Shown piece by piece: positions 1 to 8,433 of a stretch of DNA of 64,000 bases. The stretch lies in contig CAYGKA010000006.1 of assembly GCA_964350445.1 (NCBI GenBank), positions 1 to 64,000 of the forward strand, in the 5' to 3' direction. Under the pieces are notes generated by a model that worked only from the letters and a program-made list of their open reading frames with translations, was not told the DNA's origin and ran no database searches. Numbering within the stretch: position 1 is the stretch's first letter; every line of letters starts with the position of its first letter. A program made the position numbers and the translations under genes. Source of the DNA: Hwanghaeella sp964350445. GTDB taxonomy: Bacteria; Pseudomonadota; Alphaproteobacteria; UBA8366; Aestuariispiraceae.

Positions 1-1384
1 AGTTTTCCGCATAGTATGTGTCATAGCGGACGCGCGCCTCCATCTTTTCCAACGTGTCGGTCTCTCCCCGCAGACCGTTGACCTGCGCCCAACCCGTGAT
101 GCCCGGCTTCACCCTGTGTCGGCCGAAATATCCCTTGATGATGGCGCCGTATTCTTCGTTGTGGTCCACCGCATGCGGCCGGGGCCCAACCAGGGACATG
201 TCGCCGATCAGCACGTTGAACAGTTGCGGCAGCTCATCGAGGCTGGTCTTCCGGATAAAACGCCCGACCTTCGTGATACGGGGATCGTCCTTGGTTGCCT
301 GAACCGTCTTCGCCGGCATCTGGTCGCCGTGATACATCGACCGGAACTTGAAAATAAAGAAAATCTCGTTGTTGTAGCCGTAGCGCTTTTGCCTGAAAAT
401 TATCGGGCCCTTGCTCTCCAGGCGGATCGCCAATGCCACAGCAGCGAGGATAGGTGCGAACAGAACGATCAGCATCGCGCTCAAAACACGGTCTTCCAAC
501 CATTTCACAACGATGTTCCAGCCCGATAACGGTGTCTTCACGACCTGCATCATCGGAATGCCGATGAAGTGGTTCGGGGACGGCCTGTACGGGAACCGGA
601 ATCCGACCAAGTCGGACCCCAGATGGATGTTCGCCGGCAGTTCACGCAAGCGGCTGATGATCGACATCAGACGTTCATCGGCGTTCCAGGGCAAGGTGAC
701 GATGATATCGTCCACGCGGTTCGAGCGGACGAAACGCATCATGTCGTCCAAATTTCCCAGAACCGGGATATTCCCTACGCTTGGCCCGATCCGCGCATGG
801 CGGTCGTCGAATACGCCGACAACGTTGTTGAAACGGGGTTTTTCCTTCTCCAACTGCTCCAGAAGCCTTTCGGCCTGCCGGCCGCCGCCCACGATGAGTA
901 CATTGCGGGCGAAAACGCCGATATTGGCCATGTGGCTGATGACGACATAACCGATCACACGCGTGACGAAGATGCCGACAAAGGCGGCGACCGCGTAGCC
1001 GAATGTCCAAACCCGCGAAATCTCGTCCGACACTTTGAGGGAGAAGAAGACGGCCATCAGGAACAGGAAGGCTGTCGCGCACGAGACCAATATCTGCGCG
1101 AGATTGCCGAACGGCGCCATCACCGCGTTGAAGGTGTAGAGCCCGCTATAGCGGAACAGGAACATGGCGACGAGCCAGATGAAACAGACGGCAGCCGGGT
1201 ATAGCTCCGCCTGCCAAAGGCCGCCCCCAATATAGAAGCTGTAGACCACCACGCCGGAAAGAAGGAACCAGAGACTGTCGAGAACGACGAATATCCCCGT
1301 CACCACGGCGGAGGAGATCGGATAGCTGGACACACGGCGTTGCTCCAAGGGCACGCTTCCAGCTGTATTCGTGTCTTCCGTCAT
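1..1384 (-). CDS. Undecaprenyl-phosphate sugar phosphotransferase (WcaJ-like), C-terminus cut by window edge
   Basis: Initiates exopolysaccharide repeat-unit synthesis by moving a sugar-1-phosphate onto undecaprenyl phosphate at the inner membrane. About 461 residues are visible. They show an N-terminal group of membrane helices, a central CoA/NAD-binding-like fold (NVLIVGGG), one further membrane helix, and the bacterial sugar transferase domain with KFRSMYHGD, RKTSLDELPQLFNV, GDMSLVGPRP and KPGITGWAQVNGLRG. The start is an ATG at 1384. The protein runs off position 1 near its C-terminus (YYAEN), so only a few dozen residues should be missing. It lies downstream of the exosortase on the same strand, the usual EPS/exosortase pairing. 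The sugar specificity cannot be read from the sequence. Confidence 0.93.
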   Translation of the reverse strand, partial: MTEDTNTAGSVPLEQRRVSSYPISSAVVTGIFVVLDSLWFLLSGVVVYSFYIGGGLWQAELYPAAVCFIWLVAMFLFRYSGLYTFNAVMAPFGNLAQILVSCATAFLFLMAVFFSLKVSDEISRVWTFGYAVAAFVGIFVTRVIGYVVISHMANIGVFARNVLIVGGGRQAERLLEQLEKEKPRFNNVVGVFDDRHARIGPSVGNIPVLGNLDDMMRFVRSNRVDDIIVTLPWNADERLMSIISRLRELPANIHLGSDLVGFRFPYRPSPNHFIGIPMMQVVKTPLSGWNIVVKWLEDRVLSAMLIVLFAPILAAVALAIRLESKGPIIFRQKRYGYNNEIFFIFKFRSMYHGDQMPAKTVQATKDDPRITKVGRFIRKTSLDELPQLFNVLIGDMSLVGPRPHAVDHNEEYGAIIKGYFGRHRVKPGITGWAQVNGLRGETDTLEKMEARVRYDTYYAEN

Positions 1385-1567
1385 AGTATTCGAGGTTCCG
1401 TTCTTACCTGTATTAGCGCCGCGGCACAGTATTCTTATCGGTTTTTATACGCAATCCAACATCCGGTCACCAAATTGCTGCAACCGCGAAAAGACATGGC
1501 TCTCATGTCCGTGCAAAACCAATGGCATTTGATTAACCGGCTGCCGAAACCTGCGCCATGCGGTTCG

Positions 1568-3172
1568 TCACTCCGGCACAAATCTGGGGAGTTTGCCGAT
1601 CGTGCTGGACAGGAAATGCTCCAACCGCGCGTCGGAAACAGCTTCGGTCTCGTTGGGGAGGATTGGTGTGACGGCTCGCACGAGGCTGCCGTCGGTCCGA
1701 CCACGGAAGGCGGCATCCCATAGCGCATAGGCTTTCGCTTCATAGTCGCTGGTCAGATTGCGTCCACGTTGGTCGAACCAGTAGTAGACGAGCTGCCGGC
1801 TCAACCCCTTCTGAATAATCGCCCGGTTCACTGTCAGCGCCTTCGTCGCGCCGCCACCGATATCCAAATTGATGGTCTTCTCTTGGATGCGCGACATTTC
1901 CCAACCGCCGGCCGGGATACACACTTCCGGCGAATGAACGCCGCTGCCTTCAGTCAGCTTGTGGTAATAGGCGACAAAGAAATCGACCGGTGCTCTTTCA
2001 TCCGGATGCACGAAATTCGTCGACAGGTAATCGTCAGCCCCGAGGACCTGTTCGATGACCGGGTCCAGGTAGAGCCTCTTGCCCTGCCAGCTTTCGTAGG
2101 ACATCGGGAAGAAAGAGAAATCTTCGCGCTGGACGTCGGCGTAGTCCCGCTTTGGCATGCCGTACATGCCCGCCGTCAACAATGCCATCACCACGGCGAG
2201 GGCGATCATGGCCTTCGACGGGACATGGTCGGTGACCCGGGAGACTTCCGTCTGGAGTTTGCTGAAATCGAGATCAATCGTGTCGGCAAGAGGCATCGGG
2301 TTCGGCGTCAGCCTCTGCATCAGTATCGCCAGCACGAACAGGATACCAACGCAGGCGCCGAAAATTACCCAGCCTTCGAACGCATGCAAAAAACCTTCGG
2401 CCTGCTCGATACCGTAATTGTTCACCAGAACGCCGATGGCGCCAATCCGGAAACTGTTCATCAACACCGTGATGGGAGCGGCGGTCACCAATAAGACGAC
2501 TTTATGCCACCGCGGCCCCTGATACAGGATCGCAAAGATGTAGCTGAAGCTGAGAACCGGGAACAGATACCGCAGGCCACTGCAGGCTTCCGCGACCTGC
2601 AGCTTGTAGATCCCAAGATCGATGACGTTTCCGTCCAGGAAAACGGGAATGTCGAAGGACCGGACCAGTTGAACACCGATTTCCGATGAGACGAACTGAA
2701 GCTGGGTGGACAGGTGCCAGTAGATGAAATTCGGCAACGGCAGCATGTAGATGAGATGCAGAACCCCGGTCCAAAGGACGATCCCGCGCGTCGCACCGAA
2801 GCTGAGCAGAACCAAGCCCCACAGCCAGATAATGAGCCCATAGGTTACGATATCGGGAATGCGCGCGACGTTTCCGATCGTCGCGATCAGCAAAGCCACC
2901 ATCATTACCCAGAAGCCAGGCCATCGGTCCGTGACCCGGTGCTCCGTCGGCGGGACGAACTTCATTTCCCGCAGGAACAAATAAGCCGAGACGATTGGGA
3001 TCAGGGGTCCATGGCTGTACTCGGGTACCGACCAGGCCTCTTTCAGGGATACAAGCCCGAACCAGAAGACCGGCACCGCCAATGCGACGCTGAACAGGAA
3101 CAAGAGCATTCCGGTATGCTGACCGAACAGCTCACCGGCGCCGCTTCGGCTATGAGACGATGTGGAAGACAC
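1568..3172 (-). CDS. xrtD: Exosortase fused to EpsI domain (VPLPA-CTERM-specific, XrtD type)
   Basis: Membrane cysteine transpeptidase predicted to cleave PEP-CTERM-like (VPLPA) sorting tails. The N-terminal ~290 residues form about eight membrane helices and carry the family triad: Cys197 in VAEACSGLRYLF, Arg242 in NSFRIG and His263 in FLHAFEGW. From about residue 325 to the end is an EpsI-like (DUF3485) domain with SGVHSPEVCIPAGGW and YYWFDQRGR. An exosortase fused to EpsI is the arrangement I know for XrtD. The start is GTG, with GAGGAAG about 10 nt upstream. A matching substrate with a VPVPA tail is encoded at 21813-22388. The neighbouring sugar transferase suggests co-regulation with exopolysaccharide. 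Confidence 0.92.
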   Translation of the reverse strand: MSSTSSHSRSGAGELFGQHTGMLLFLFSVALAVPVFWFGLVSLKEAWSVPEYSHGPLIPIVSAYLFLREMKFVPPTEHRVTDRWPGFWVMMVALLIATIGNVARIPDIVTYGLIIWLWGLVLLSFGATRGIVLWTGVLHLIYMLPLPNFIYWHLSTQLQFVSSEIGVQLVRSFDIPVFLDGNVIDLGIYKLQVAEACSGLRYLFPVLSFSYIFAILYQGPRWHKVVLLVTAAPITVLMNSFRIGAIGVLVNNYGIEQAEGFLHAFEGWVIFGACVGILFVLAILMQRLTPNPMPLADTIDLDFSKLQTEVSRVTDHVPSKAMIALAVVMALLTAGMYGMPKRDYADVQREDFSFFPMSYESWQGKRLYLDPVIEQVLGADDYLSTNFVHPDERAPVDFFVAYYHKLTEGSGVHSPEVCIPAGGWEMSRIQEKTINLDIGGGATKALTVNRAIIQKGLSRQLVYYWFDQRGRNLTSDYEAKAYALWDAAFRGRTDGSLVRAVTPILPNETEAVSDARLEHFLSSTIGKLPRFVPE

Positions 3173-3514
3173 GTTTTGACTACTTCCTCAAATCCCTGAA
3201 CTGCGAGCCCGACCGACAACATCCAATTCGAGCAGGCCGGACAATTGCATGTTTCAGCAGAAAACGAAACTCACGGAAACGTTTAGCTGCCTTCACCCCC
3301 TTAGTTCGACGAAGATGCATTACTACGCATAGTCCATCCCGTTCGTCGACATTGCCGATCGGACTTTTTTCGCATCGTCGTCAACGTCTGTTAATGATGC
3401 AAATCACAGTACGACGTATTCCGAAGTATCGCCCCGATCGCATTGACAAGCGAAGGGATAGACTGTTTCTGACACTGCGTTTCTCAGGTGATTATTCACG
3501 AAAGGTATCGGCAG
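3173..3514. other. Intergenic region between divergent xrtD and a small ORF
   Basis: This stretch separates xrtD (minus) from the 37-codon ORF (plus). I see no supported gene or RNA. It is richer in A+T than its neighbours and should hold the xrtD promoter, but I cannot point to convincing -35/-10 boxes. Confidence 0.5.
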
Positions 3515-3628
3515 ATGAGCGACCAGTCGGGTCCCAAAAACCGCAAGATTGCCTTGATCTTGTTCATATTGGCCATCGTCGCCGTTTTCGCTTTGGGCGA
3601 GGCGATCAGCGCCCCTATCGGCCAGTAG
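3515..3628 (+). CDS. Small single-pass membrane protein (37 aa), candidate
   Basis: An ATG ORF of 37 codons. It begins MSDQSGPKNRK, then has one hydrophobic helix of about 20 residues (IALILFILAIVAVFALGEA) and a short tail ending PIGQ. AAAGG lies about 10 nt before the ATG. The charged N-terminus followed by a clean helix is typical of genuine small membrane proteins and unlikely as antisense noise. It is convergent with the cytochrome c gene ending at 3675. I recognise no family and assign no function. Confidence 0.5.
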   Translation: MSDQSGPKNRKIALILFILAIVAVFALGEAISAPIGQ

Positions 3629-3674
3629 AACGGGTTCCATGTCGCCCTGTCCCAGGCCTGCCCCAATGACCGCA

Positions 3675-4049
3675 CTAGTCGGCCTGCATTGACCGTACAT
3701 AAACCATCAGCGCCTCGACCTGCTGCACCGTAAGGGTAATCGGTGCGGCGTTGGGCGGAAGTGTCCGTTCAACGGACAACCCTTCTACCGTGACGAAGGA
3801 GGGATGCGGATTACGCGCAAAGAATGTGCTGTAGCGCTCCTCCCAATCCGGCATTCGGCGCAGAAGCTTGAAACTGGGTGTCGATCCGATCCCACCCATT
3901 CGGTTCGCATCGCTGACAACGTGGCAGCGGGAACAATGCTCGGTCGCGACACGCTCTCCAGTGGTATTCAAATCCTCCGCCAAGGCGCCACCTGCCGACA
4001 AAGTCATGCCGGCGACAATTCCGCAAATCGCGGCGATATTTCCCCGCAT
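3675..4049 (-). CDS. Small periplasmic c-type cytochrome at the end of the FDH operon
   Basis: 124 residues. A signal peptide (to about residue 24, GGALAED) is followed by one heme-binding motif, CSRCH. The second half has the family-like pattern ERTLPPNAAPITLT followed by a C-terminal helix, but no methionine sits at the expected axial position near that Pro-rich turn, so the sixth ligand is unclear. It is the last gene of the formate dehydrogenase operon, 27 nt after the protease gene. Inference: an electron-transfer partner for FDH or for the WD40-cytochrome. Confidence 0.8.
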   Translation of the reverse strand: MRGNIAAICGIVAGMTLSAGGALAEDLNTTGERVATEHCSRCHVVSDANRMGGIGSTPSFKLLRRMPDWEERYSTFFARNPHPSFVTVEGLSVERTLPPNAAPITLTVQQVEALMVYVRSMQAD

Positions 4050-4076
4050 GCGATTTCCTCCAAATGCTTCCGTTTC

Positions 4077-5060
4077 TTATTGCTGCAACCCATCCAGGAC
4101 CAATCGGGTCTCCCGCTCTTTCCCTTCCCTCAGGAAAACAACACGCGCTTCCTCGCCCGGTCGGCGCAGGAAGAAGGCCGTCATCGCGTCCGATGGGCGG
4201 TTCATACGGTGCCCGTCCACCAACCGAATGACATCGCCTTCCCGCAAGCCTGCCCGTTCGCCCGGGCCGCCTGCCCTGACTGTGCGCACCGATACGCCGC
4301 TTCCCGCGCGACGATCCGTCAAAGACAGCCCCGCGAAGGCCAGGCCGCTGACACTGCGGTCCACCTTCCCTTGGGCGATCAGATCGTCGGTGACGCGCCG
4401 AAGAAGGCGATGGGACACAACCAGATTGAAGCCGGCATCCGCGTCGGAATCCTTCGTGATAATGGCCGAAAGCATGCCGACAAGGCGTCCGTCGTCGTCG
4501 ATCAGCGCCCCACCGCTTGATCCCGGGTTCATTGCGGCGTCGGTCTGCACGAAATCCTCTATCGCGTTGAACCCCATTCCCGTCCGCCGGATCGCGGAGA
4601 CGATGCCGCACGTGACGGACAAATCGAACCCAAAAGCGTTGCCGATCGCACAGACAGGTTGGCCAACCACGGGTTCTCCCGCGCCCCCGAACTGTGGCAA
4701 ATCCGCCTCGACCCGCAAGACGGCGATGTCTGTCGCCAGATCGCCGGCGATAAGGGCGGCAGGCAGAATCCTGCCATCCGGCAAACGGACAGATATGGAC
4801 AGCGACCGCTCGACCACGTGCAGTGCAGTCGCAATATGCCCTTCTGTATCCAGCACCACGCCGGTCCCCTCCGGCGCGGTCCCCGCCGGGATGTCCGAAC
4901 CGCCGCCTTGCGGCAGTCCCGGCCAGAGCGGCAAAACGCTGACGACCGACTGAAGGGCCGTGTCTATGGCCGCGACCCTGTCAGCCGCCCCGATGGGACG
5001 GACGGCAAACCCGGCAAACAGCAGAAAGATCAGTCCGACGCGCAGGACCATTCGCCTCAT
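4077..5060 (-). CDS. Periplasmic trypsin-like serine protease with PDZ domain (DegP/HtrA-like)
   Basis: 327 residues. A signal peptide (to about residue 26) precedes a trypsin-like domain with His81 (TALHVVE), Asp111 (ATDIAVLR) and Ser182 (NPGSSGGAL), so all three catalytic residues are present. One PDZ domain spans about 237-325. Having a single PDZ resembles DegS-like proteases, but there is no membrane anchor beyond the signal. It overlaps the upstream WD40-cytochrome gene by 4 nt (ATGA), indicating translational coupling. A protease in an FDH operon is unusual. It may act in quality control or maturation of the periplasmic FDH or cytochromes, which is inference. Confidence 0.9.
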   Translation of the reverse strand: MRRMVLRVGLIFLLFAGFAVRPIGAADRVAAIDTALQSVVSVLPLWPGLPQGGGSDIPAGTAPEGTGVVLDTEGHIATALHVVERSLSISVRLPDGRILPAALIAGDLATDIAVLRVEADLPQFGGAGEPVVGQPVCAIGNAFGFDLSVTCGIVSAIRRTGMGFNAIEDFVQTDAAMNPGSSGGALIDDDGRLVGMLSAIITKDSDADAGFNLVVSHRLLRRVTDDLIAQGKVDRSVSGLAFAGLSLTDRRAGSGVSVRTVRAGGPGERAGLREGDVIRLVDGHRMNRPSDAMTAFFLRRPGEEARVVFLREGKERETRLVLDGLQQ

Positions 5061-6433
5061 TGCGCGGGCTTCTCAACGGTTTTCGCCTTCAGAAACTCGA
5101 CCAAGGCATCGCGGTCTTCTTTTCTCGGCAGTTTCTGAAGCGGCATCTTGGTGCCGGGCAGCATGACGTCGGGCCCGATCTCGAACAGGCGCGACAGTGT
5201 CTCCGGCGTCCAGACGATATCCGCACCGGTTAGGGCGGCCGAATAATCGTACCCGGGATGGGTCCCCACCTTCCTGCCGAAAATACCATCCAATGTGGGG
5301 CCGGCCCGGTGTTTTCCATCATCCACCAGGGAATGACACACGGCGCATTTCCGGAAATGGAAACTGCCCCGTTCGATAATATCGTCGGAATCCTTCAGGG
5401 CGGCGCTGACACGTTTGATCGGCTGAAACGGCGTCGTCTCGCCGCCGATCGGCTCACCCGTCGCGACCACCCAGCCGCGCGCAACACTGTCGACCCCCGC
5501 CGCATAGACCTGATCGGCCTCCGGCGTGAAAGCGATCGACCAGACCGCTCGGTAGTATTCGACCGGCAGGCGTTCACTGGGTTCGTCGCCGCCATCCCAT
5601 AACAAAAGGTATCCGTCCGTCGCGCCGGACGCGATTAACGACCCATCCCAATTCACCGCAACGGCCAGCACGGCACCCTCATGGCCCGTGTATTCGTGCA
5701 ATTCCGCAGCGTCCTCCAGGCTGAATGTCCGAACCTTGCCATCCGCCGCCCCCACCACGAGAACCTTTCCGTCTCCGCTGACCGCCATATCGTTGACGGG
5801 AAAGCCGGTTGACGCCATCAGACGCGCTTCACCGTCGGCCGGATCGACGGGCCACAACCAGACATACCCGCCGTAGCCGCCCGACAGCACGAAGCGCCCG
5901 TCACCACTGAAGGCGACCGCGTTCACGCTGGCCCGGTGGCCATCGAACTCACGCACCAATTGCCCCGTTTTGGCATCCCAGACCTTTACGAGGCGATCCC
6001 AGGCGCCTGTCGCGATCAAGCGCCCGTCCGGTGAGACAGCGACCGAAACGGCCTTCTTCGTATGCGCGTCTATCTTGAAAAGCGGCTTGGCGGTCGCCGC
6101 ATCCCAGATCCTAAGCGTTCCATCGTCGCCGACCGACGCTATCCGGTCCCCGTCGAGGAAGGCGGCGGCATTGACCGCGGCCTCATGCCCGACGAATTCC
6201 AGCTTTGGTTCGTTCTTGTCGAGGTCCCATAGGATGACGAGGTCGTCGAAGCCTGTGGTGAGCGCCCGATGACCGTCCTTGGAAATCGCGATATCCCGCA
6301 CAGGGGCGGTATGGGCGACCAGATCCGCACCGGCCGGCGCGGCCACGGCACACGCGATGGTTAAAACAGAAACGGCCAGTGCGCCCCGGAAGAGCGCACC
6401 AGCCATTCTGTTTATGCAATCGACGACAGCCAT
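5057..6433 (-). CDS. WD40-repeat protein fused to cytochrome c
   Basis: 458 residues. A signal peptide (to about residue 36) leads into roughly seven WD40 blades (repeated GHRASVNAVAFSGDG-type units, residues ~38-335), then a class I cytochrome c domain with CAVCH at 363-367 and a plausible axial Met430 in PGTKMP. This predicts an exported beta-propeller carrying one heme. It starts 24 nt downstream of the FDH gamma gene and overlaps the protease gene by 4 nt, so it belongs to the FDH operon. Likely role (inference): a periplasmic redox partner that docks on FDH or a terminal acceptor. Confidence 0.9.
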   Translation of the reverse strand: MAVVDCINRMAGALFRGALAVSVLTIACAVAAPAGADLVAHTAPVRDIAISKDGHRALTTGFDDLVILWDLDKNEPKLEFVGHEAAVNAAAFLDGDRIASVGDDGTLRIWDAATAKPLFKIDAHTKKAVSVAVSPDGRLIATGAWDRLVKVWDAKTGQLVREFDGHRASVNAVAFSGDGRFVLSGGYGGYVWLWPVDPADGEARLMASTGFPVNDMAVSGDGKVLVVGAADGKVRTFSLEDAAELHEYTGHEGAVLAVAVNWDGSLIASGATDGYLLLWDGGDEPSERLPVEYYRAVWSIAFTPEADQVYAAGVDSVARGWVVATGEPIGGETTPFQPIKRVSAALKDSDDIIERGSFHFRKCAVCHSLVDDGKHRAGPTLDGIFGRKVGTHPGYDYSAALTGADIVWTPETLSRLFEIGPDVMLPGTKMPLQKLPRKEDRDALVEFLKAKTVEKPAQ

Positions 6434-6457
6434 TCAGTCAGGCACCGACCACGCCGC

Positions 6458-7627
6458 CTATTCGGCAGGCATTTTCCCGGCTTGTTTCTGTTCTTCCTCC
6501 TCGACCCAAAGGCTGTGATGCTCCTTGGCCCAATTGAGATCGACCTTGCCGCTTCCCATCGCATCGAAAGCCCCTTCCATGCCGATGGAGCCGATATAAA
6601 TATGCGCAATGATGATCACAATCATGGCCAGCGCCACGATCGAGTGCCAAAGCTGCGCCAGTTGCAGTTCCTGAATCTGCGAAATATCAGTCGGCAGGGA
6701 GAAGCCGATCATGTTCATGATGGCGAAGGTTTTTGCGAACATCGCCGGCAATTCACCGGGGAACATCAGGCTCAAGCCCGAAAGCGAAAGGGAAACACCG
6801 CCCAGGATCGTCGCCCAGAAGATGATCTTCTGGCCGGCGTTGAACTTCTTGGCCGGGGGGTGAACACCCTTGACCAGCACGCCGCCGCCCATCGCTGCCC
6901 ATTTCAGGTCAACCGCGTCCGGCAAATTGTGGCGCACCCACATCACGAAAATCAGGACCAGCCCGACCATGAAGGAGAAGCCGAAATAGTGATGGATATG
7001 CTTCCCCACATAGGCGACCAGTGCATAGGCCTCATGGCCGATAACCGGAATCAGTATCGCCTTGCCGTATAGCATCCACAGGCCGGTCAGACCGAGCAGA
7101 ACGAAGGATACCGCCGTCAGCCAATGCCCGATCCGTTCGATCAGCTTGAACCGTTCGATCGTCTTTCCTGCGGGTCCATGGTCAATTTTGATCCGTCCAC
7201 GGATCGCGAAGAACAGCACCAGCACCACGATGATCGCACCCAGACCGTAGCTGCCGTACTGTTGCAGCGGACCATTGCGGATTTCCAGCCATCGCATGCC
7301 CGAACTCACGGTCCGTCCGTAGATGCCGGCCGCGCCCGCGCCCGCCGTCAGGACAGGGTTCTGAATCAGCACGTTGGCGTTAAACCCGCCGGCGCTGGTC
7401 GTGCCCGCCGTGCCCGACTCAATCGAACGCCATTTATCCGCGTCGCTGGCCGTGCCGAGCGTATTGCCCGGAACAGCCCCGCCGACCCCGGCCTGCGGCG
7501 CCTGGGCATCGGTAGACGATGACTGTTGCGCCTGCGCCGGAAGCCCCATGAACAGCAACGCGAGTATCAGGGCCATTGGGGCCAGCATGCCGCCCAAACT
7601 TTTCATCGTAATCATCGACCGTTTCAT
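6458..7627 (-). CDS. Formate dehydrogenase gamma subunit (membrane cytochrome b556)
   Basis: 389 residues. Quinone-side membrane subunit that takes electrons from the FDH beta subunit. It has an N-terminal signal or helix, a periplasmic stretch of ~120 residues, then the cytochrome b561-type core: KTIERFKLIERIGHW, a histidine pair in GKHIHHYFGF, and WHSIVALAMIVIIIAHIYIG. The C-terminal extension (HHSLWVEEEEQKQAG) is cytoplasmic-like. The extra N-terminal segment is typical of the FDH3-type gamma subunit. It lies 197 nt downstream of the beta gene; that spacer contains a hairpin at 7764-7790. Confidence 0.93.
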   Translation of the reverse strand: MKRSMITMKSLGGMLAPMALILALLFMGLPAQAQQSSSTDAQAPQAGVGGAVPGNTLGTASDADKWRSIESGTAGTTSAGGFNANVLIQNPVLTAGAGAAGIYGRTVSSGMRWLEIRNGPLQQYGSYGLGAIIVVLVLFFAIRGRIKIDHGPAGKTIERFKLIERIGHWLTAVSFVLLGLTGLWMLYGKAILIPVIGHEAYALVAYVGKHIHHYFGFSFMVGLVLIFVMWVRHNLPDAVDLKWAAMGGGVLVKGVHPPAKKFNAGQKIIFWATILGGVSLSLSGLSLMFPGELPAMFAKTFAIMNMIGFSLPTDISQIQELQLAQLWHSIVALAMIVIIIAHIYIGSIGMEGAFDAMGSGKVDLNWAKEHHSLWVEEEEQKQAGKMPAE

Positions 7628-7763
7628 TTTTCCCTCCGCAGGCCCAAAATTCGTGAGGACAGGGCCTCACCACTATCAGCCTGTTTTATCGGACAAAATA
7701 CAGGATTCGCGGTTCTGAAGAAGCACCGCAAGGCACCCGCCAAAAGAGCCCAAGCGACAAGAG

Positions 7764-7790
7764 AGGCGACCCTGCCAAGCAAGGTCGCCT
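7764..7790 (-). promoter_or_regulatory. Intercistronic hairpin between FDH beta and gamma genes
   Basis: A perfect 8-bp inverted repeat (AGGCGACC / GGTCGCCT) with an 11-nt loop lies in the 197-nt spacer. There is no clean run of T after it on the minus strand, so it looks more like an mRNA-stability or processing hairpin or a leaky terminator than a strong stop. Confidence 0.4.
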
Positions 7791-7824
7791 CCCCCATCAA
7801 CTGTCACACAGCCGGAAGGCCGGG

Positions 7825-8421
7825 TTAGGACCCGCCCTTCTGATCGTAGGCCGTGCCCCAACCCCAGGCACCGCTGCCGAAGCCGCGGGCCACGACACGT
7901 TCGCGGTAGATGTTGGAAACGACGTCTCCATCCCCCGCGAGCAATGCCTTGGTCGAGCACATTTCCGCACAAAGCGGAAGCTTGCCCTCGGCCAAACGGT
8001 TGCGTCCGTATTTCTGGAATTCGGACTGGGACATATCTTCTTCCGGACCGCCGGCGCAGAAGGTGCACTTGTCCATCTTGCCACGGCTGCCGAAATTGCC
8101 AGCCTGCGGATATTGCGGCGCGCCGAACGGGCACGCGTAGAAGCAATAGCCACAGCCGATGCAGAGGTCCTTGGAGTGCAGAACAACGCCGTCATCGGTC
8201 TCGTAGAAGCAATCGACCGGGCAAACGGCCATACAAGGCGCGTCCGAACAATGCATGCAGGCGACTGAGATCGACCGTTCGCCGGGCTTGCCATCATTGA
8301 TGGTCACGACCCGCCGCCGGTTGATACCCCAGGGCACTTCATGCTCGTTCTTACACGCGGTGACGCAAGCGTTGCATTCGATGCAGCGTTCAGCGTCGCA
8401 GAGGAATTTCATTCTAGCCAT
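7825..8421 (-). CDS. fdh3B: Formate dehydrogenase FDH3 beta subunit (four-cluster ferredoxin)
   Basis: 198 residues. Carries electrons from the catalytic alpha subunit to the membrane subunit. Four cysteine groups fit four [4Fe-4S] clusters: CIECNACVTACKNEHEVPWG, CMHCSDAPCMAVCPVDC, CIGCGYCFYACPFGAP and KCTFC with a later CAEMC. No signal peptide is present, consistent with export in complex with the TAT-targeted alpha subunit. The length matches FDH3 beta rather than the longer FdnH/FdoH, which have a membrane anchor. The gene starts 12 nt after the alpha stop. Confidence 0.95.
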   Translation of the reverse strand: MARMKFLCDAERCIECNACVTACKNEHEVPWGINRRRVVTINDGKPGERSISVACMHCSDAPCMAVCPVDCFYETDDGVVLHSKDLCIGCGYCFYACPFGAPQYPQAGNFGSRGKMDKCTFCAGGPEEDMSQSEFQKYGRNRLAEGKLPLCAEMCSTKALLAGDGDVVSNIYRERVVARGFGSGAWGWGTAYDQKGGS

Positions 8422-8433
8422 TTAAACGTCTCC

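Noticed and set aside
675..1082. 135-codon ORF on the minus strand
   Set aside because: It is a shifted-frame shadow of the sugar transferase, whose correct frame gives a full transferase sequence.
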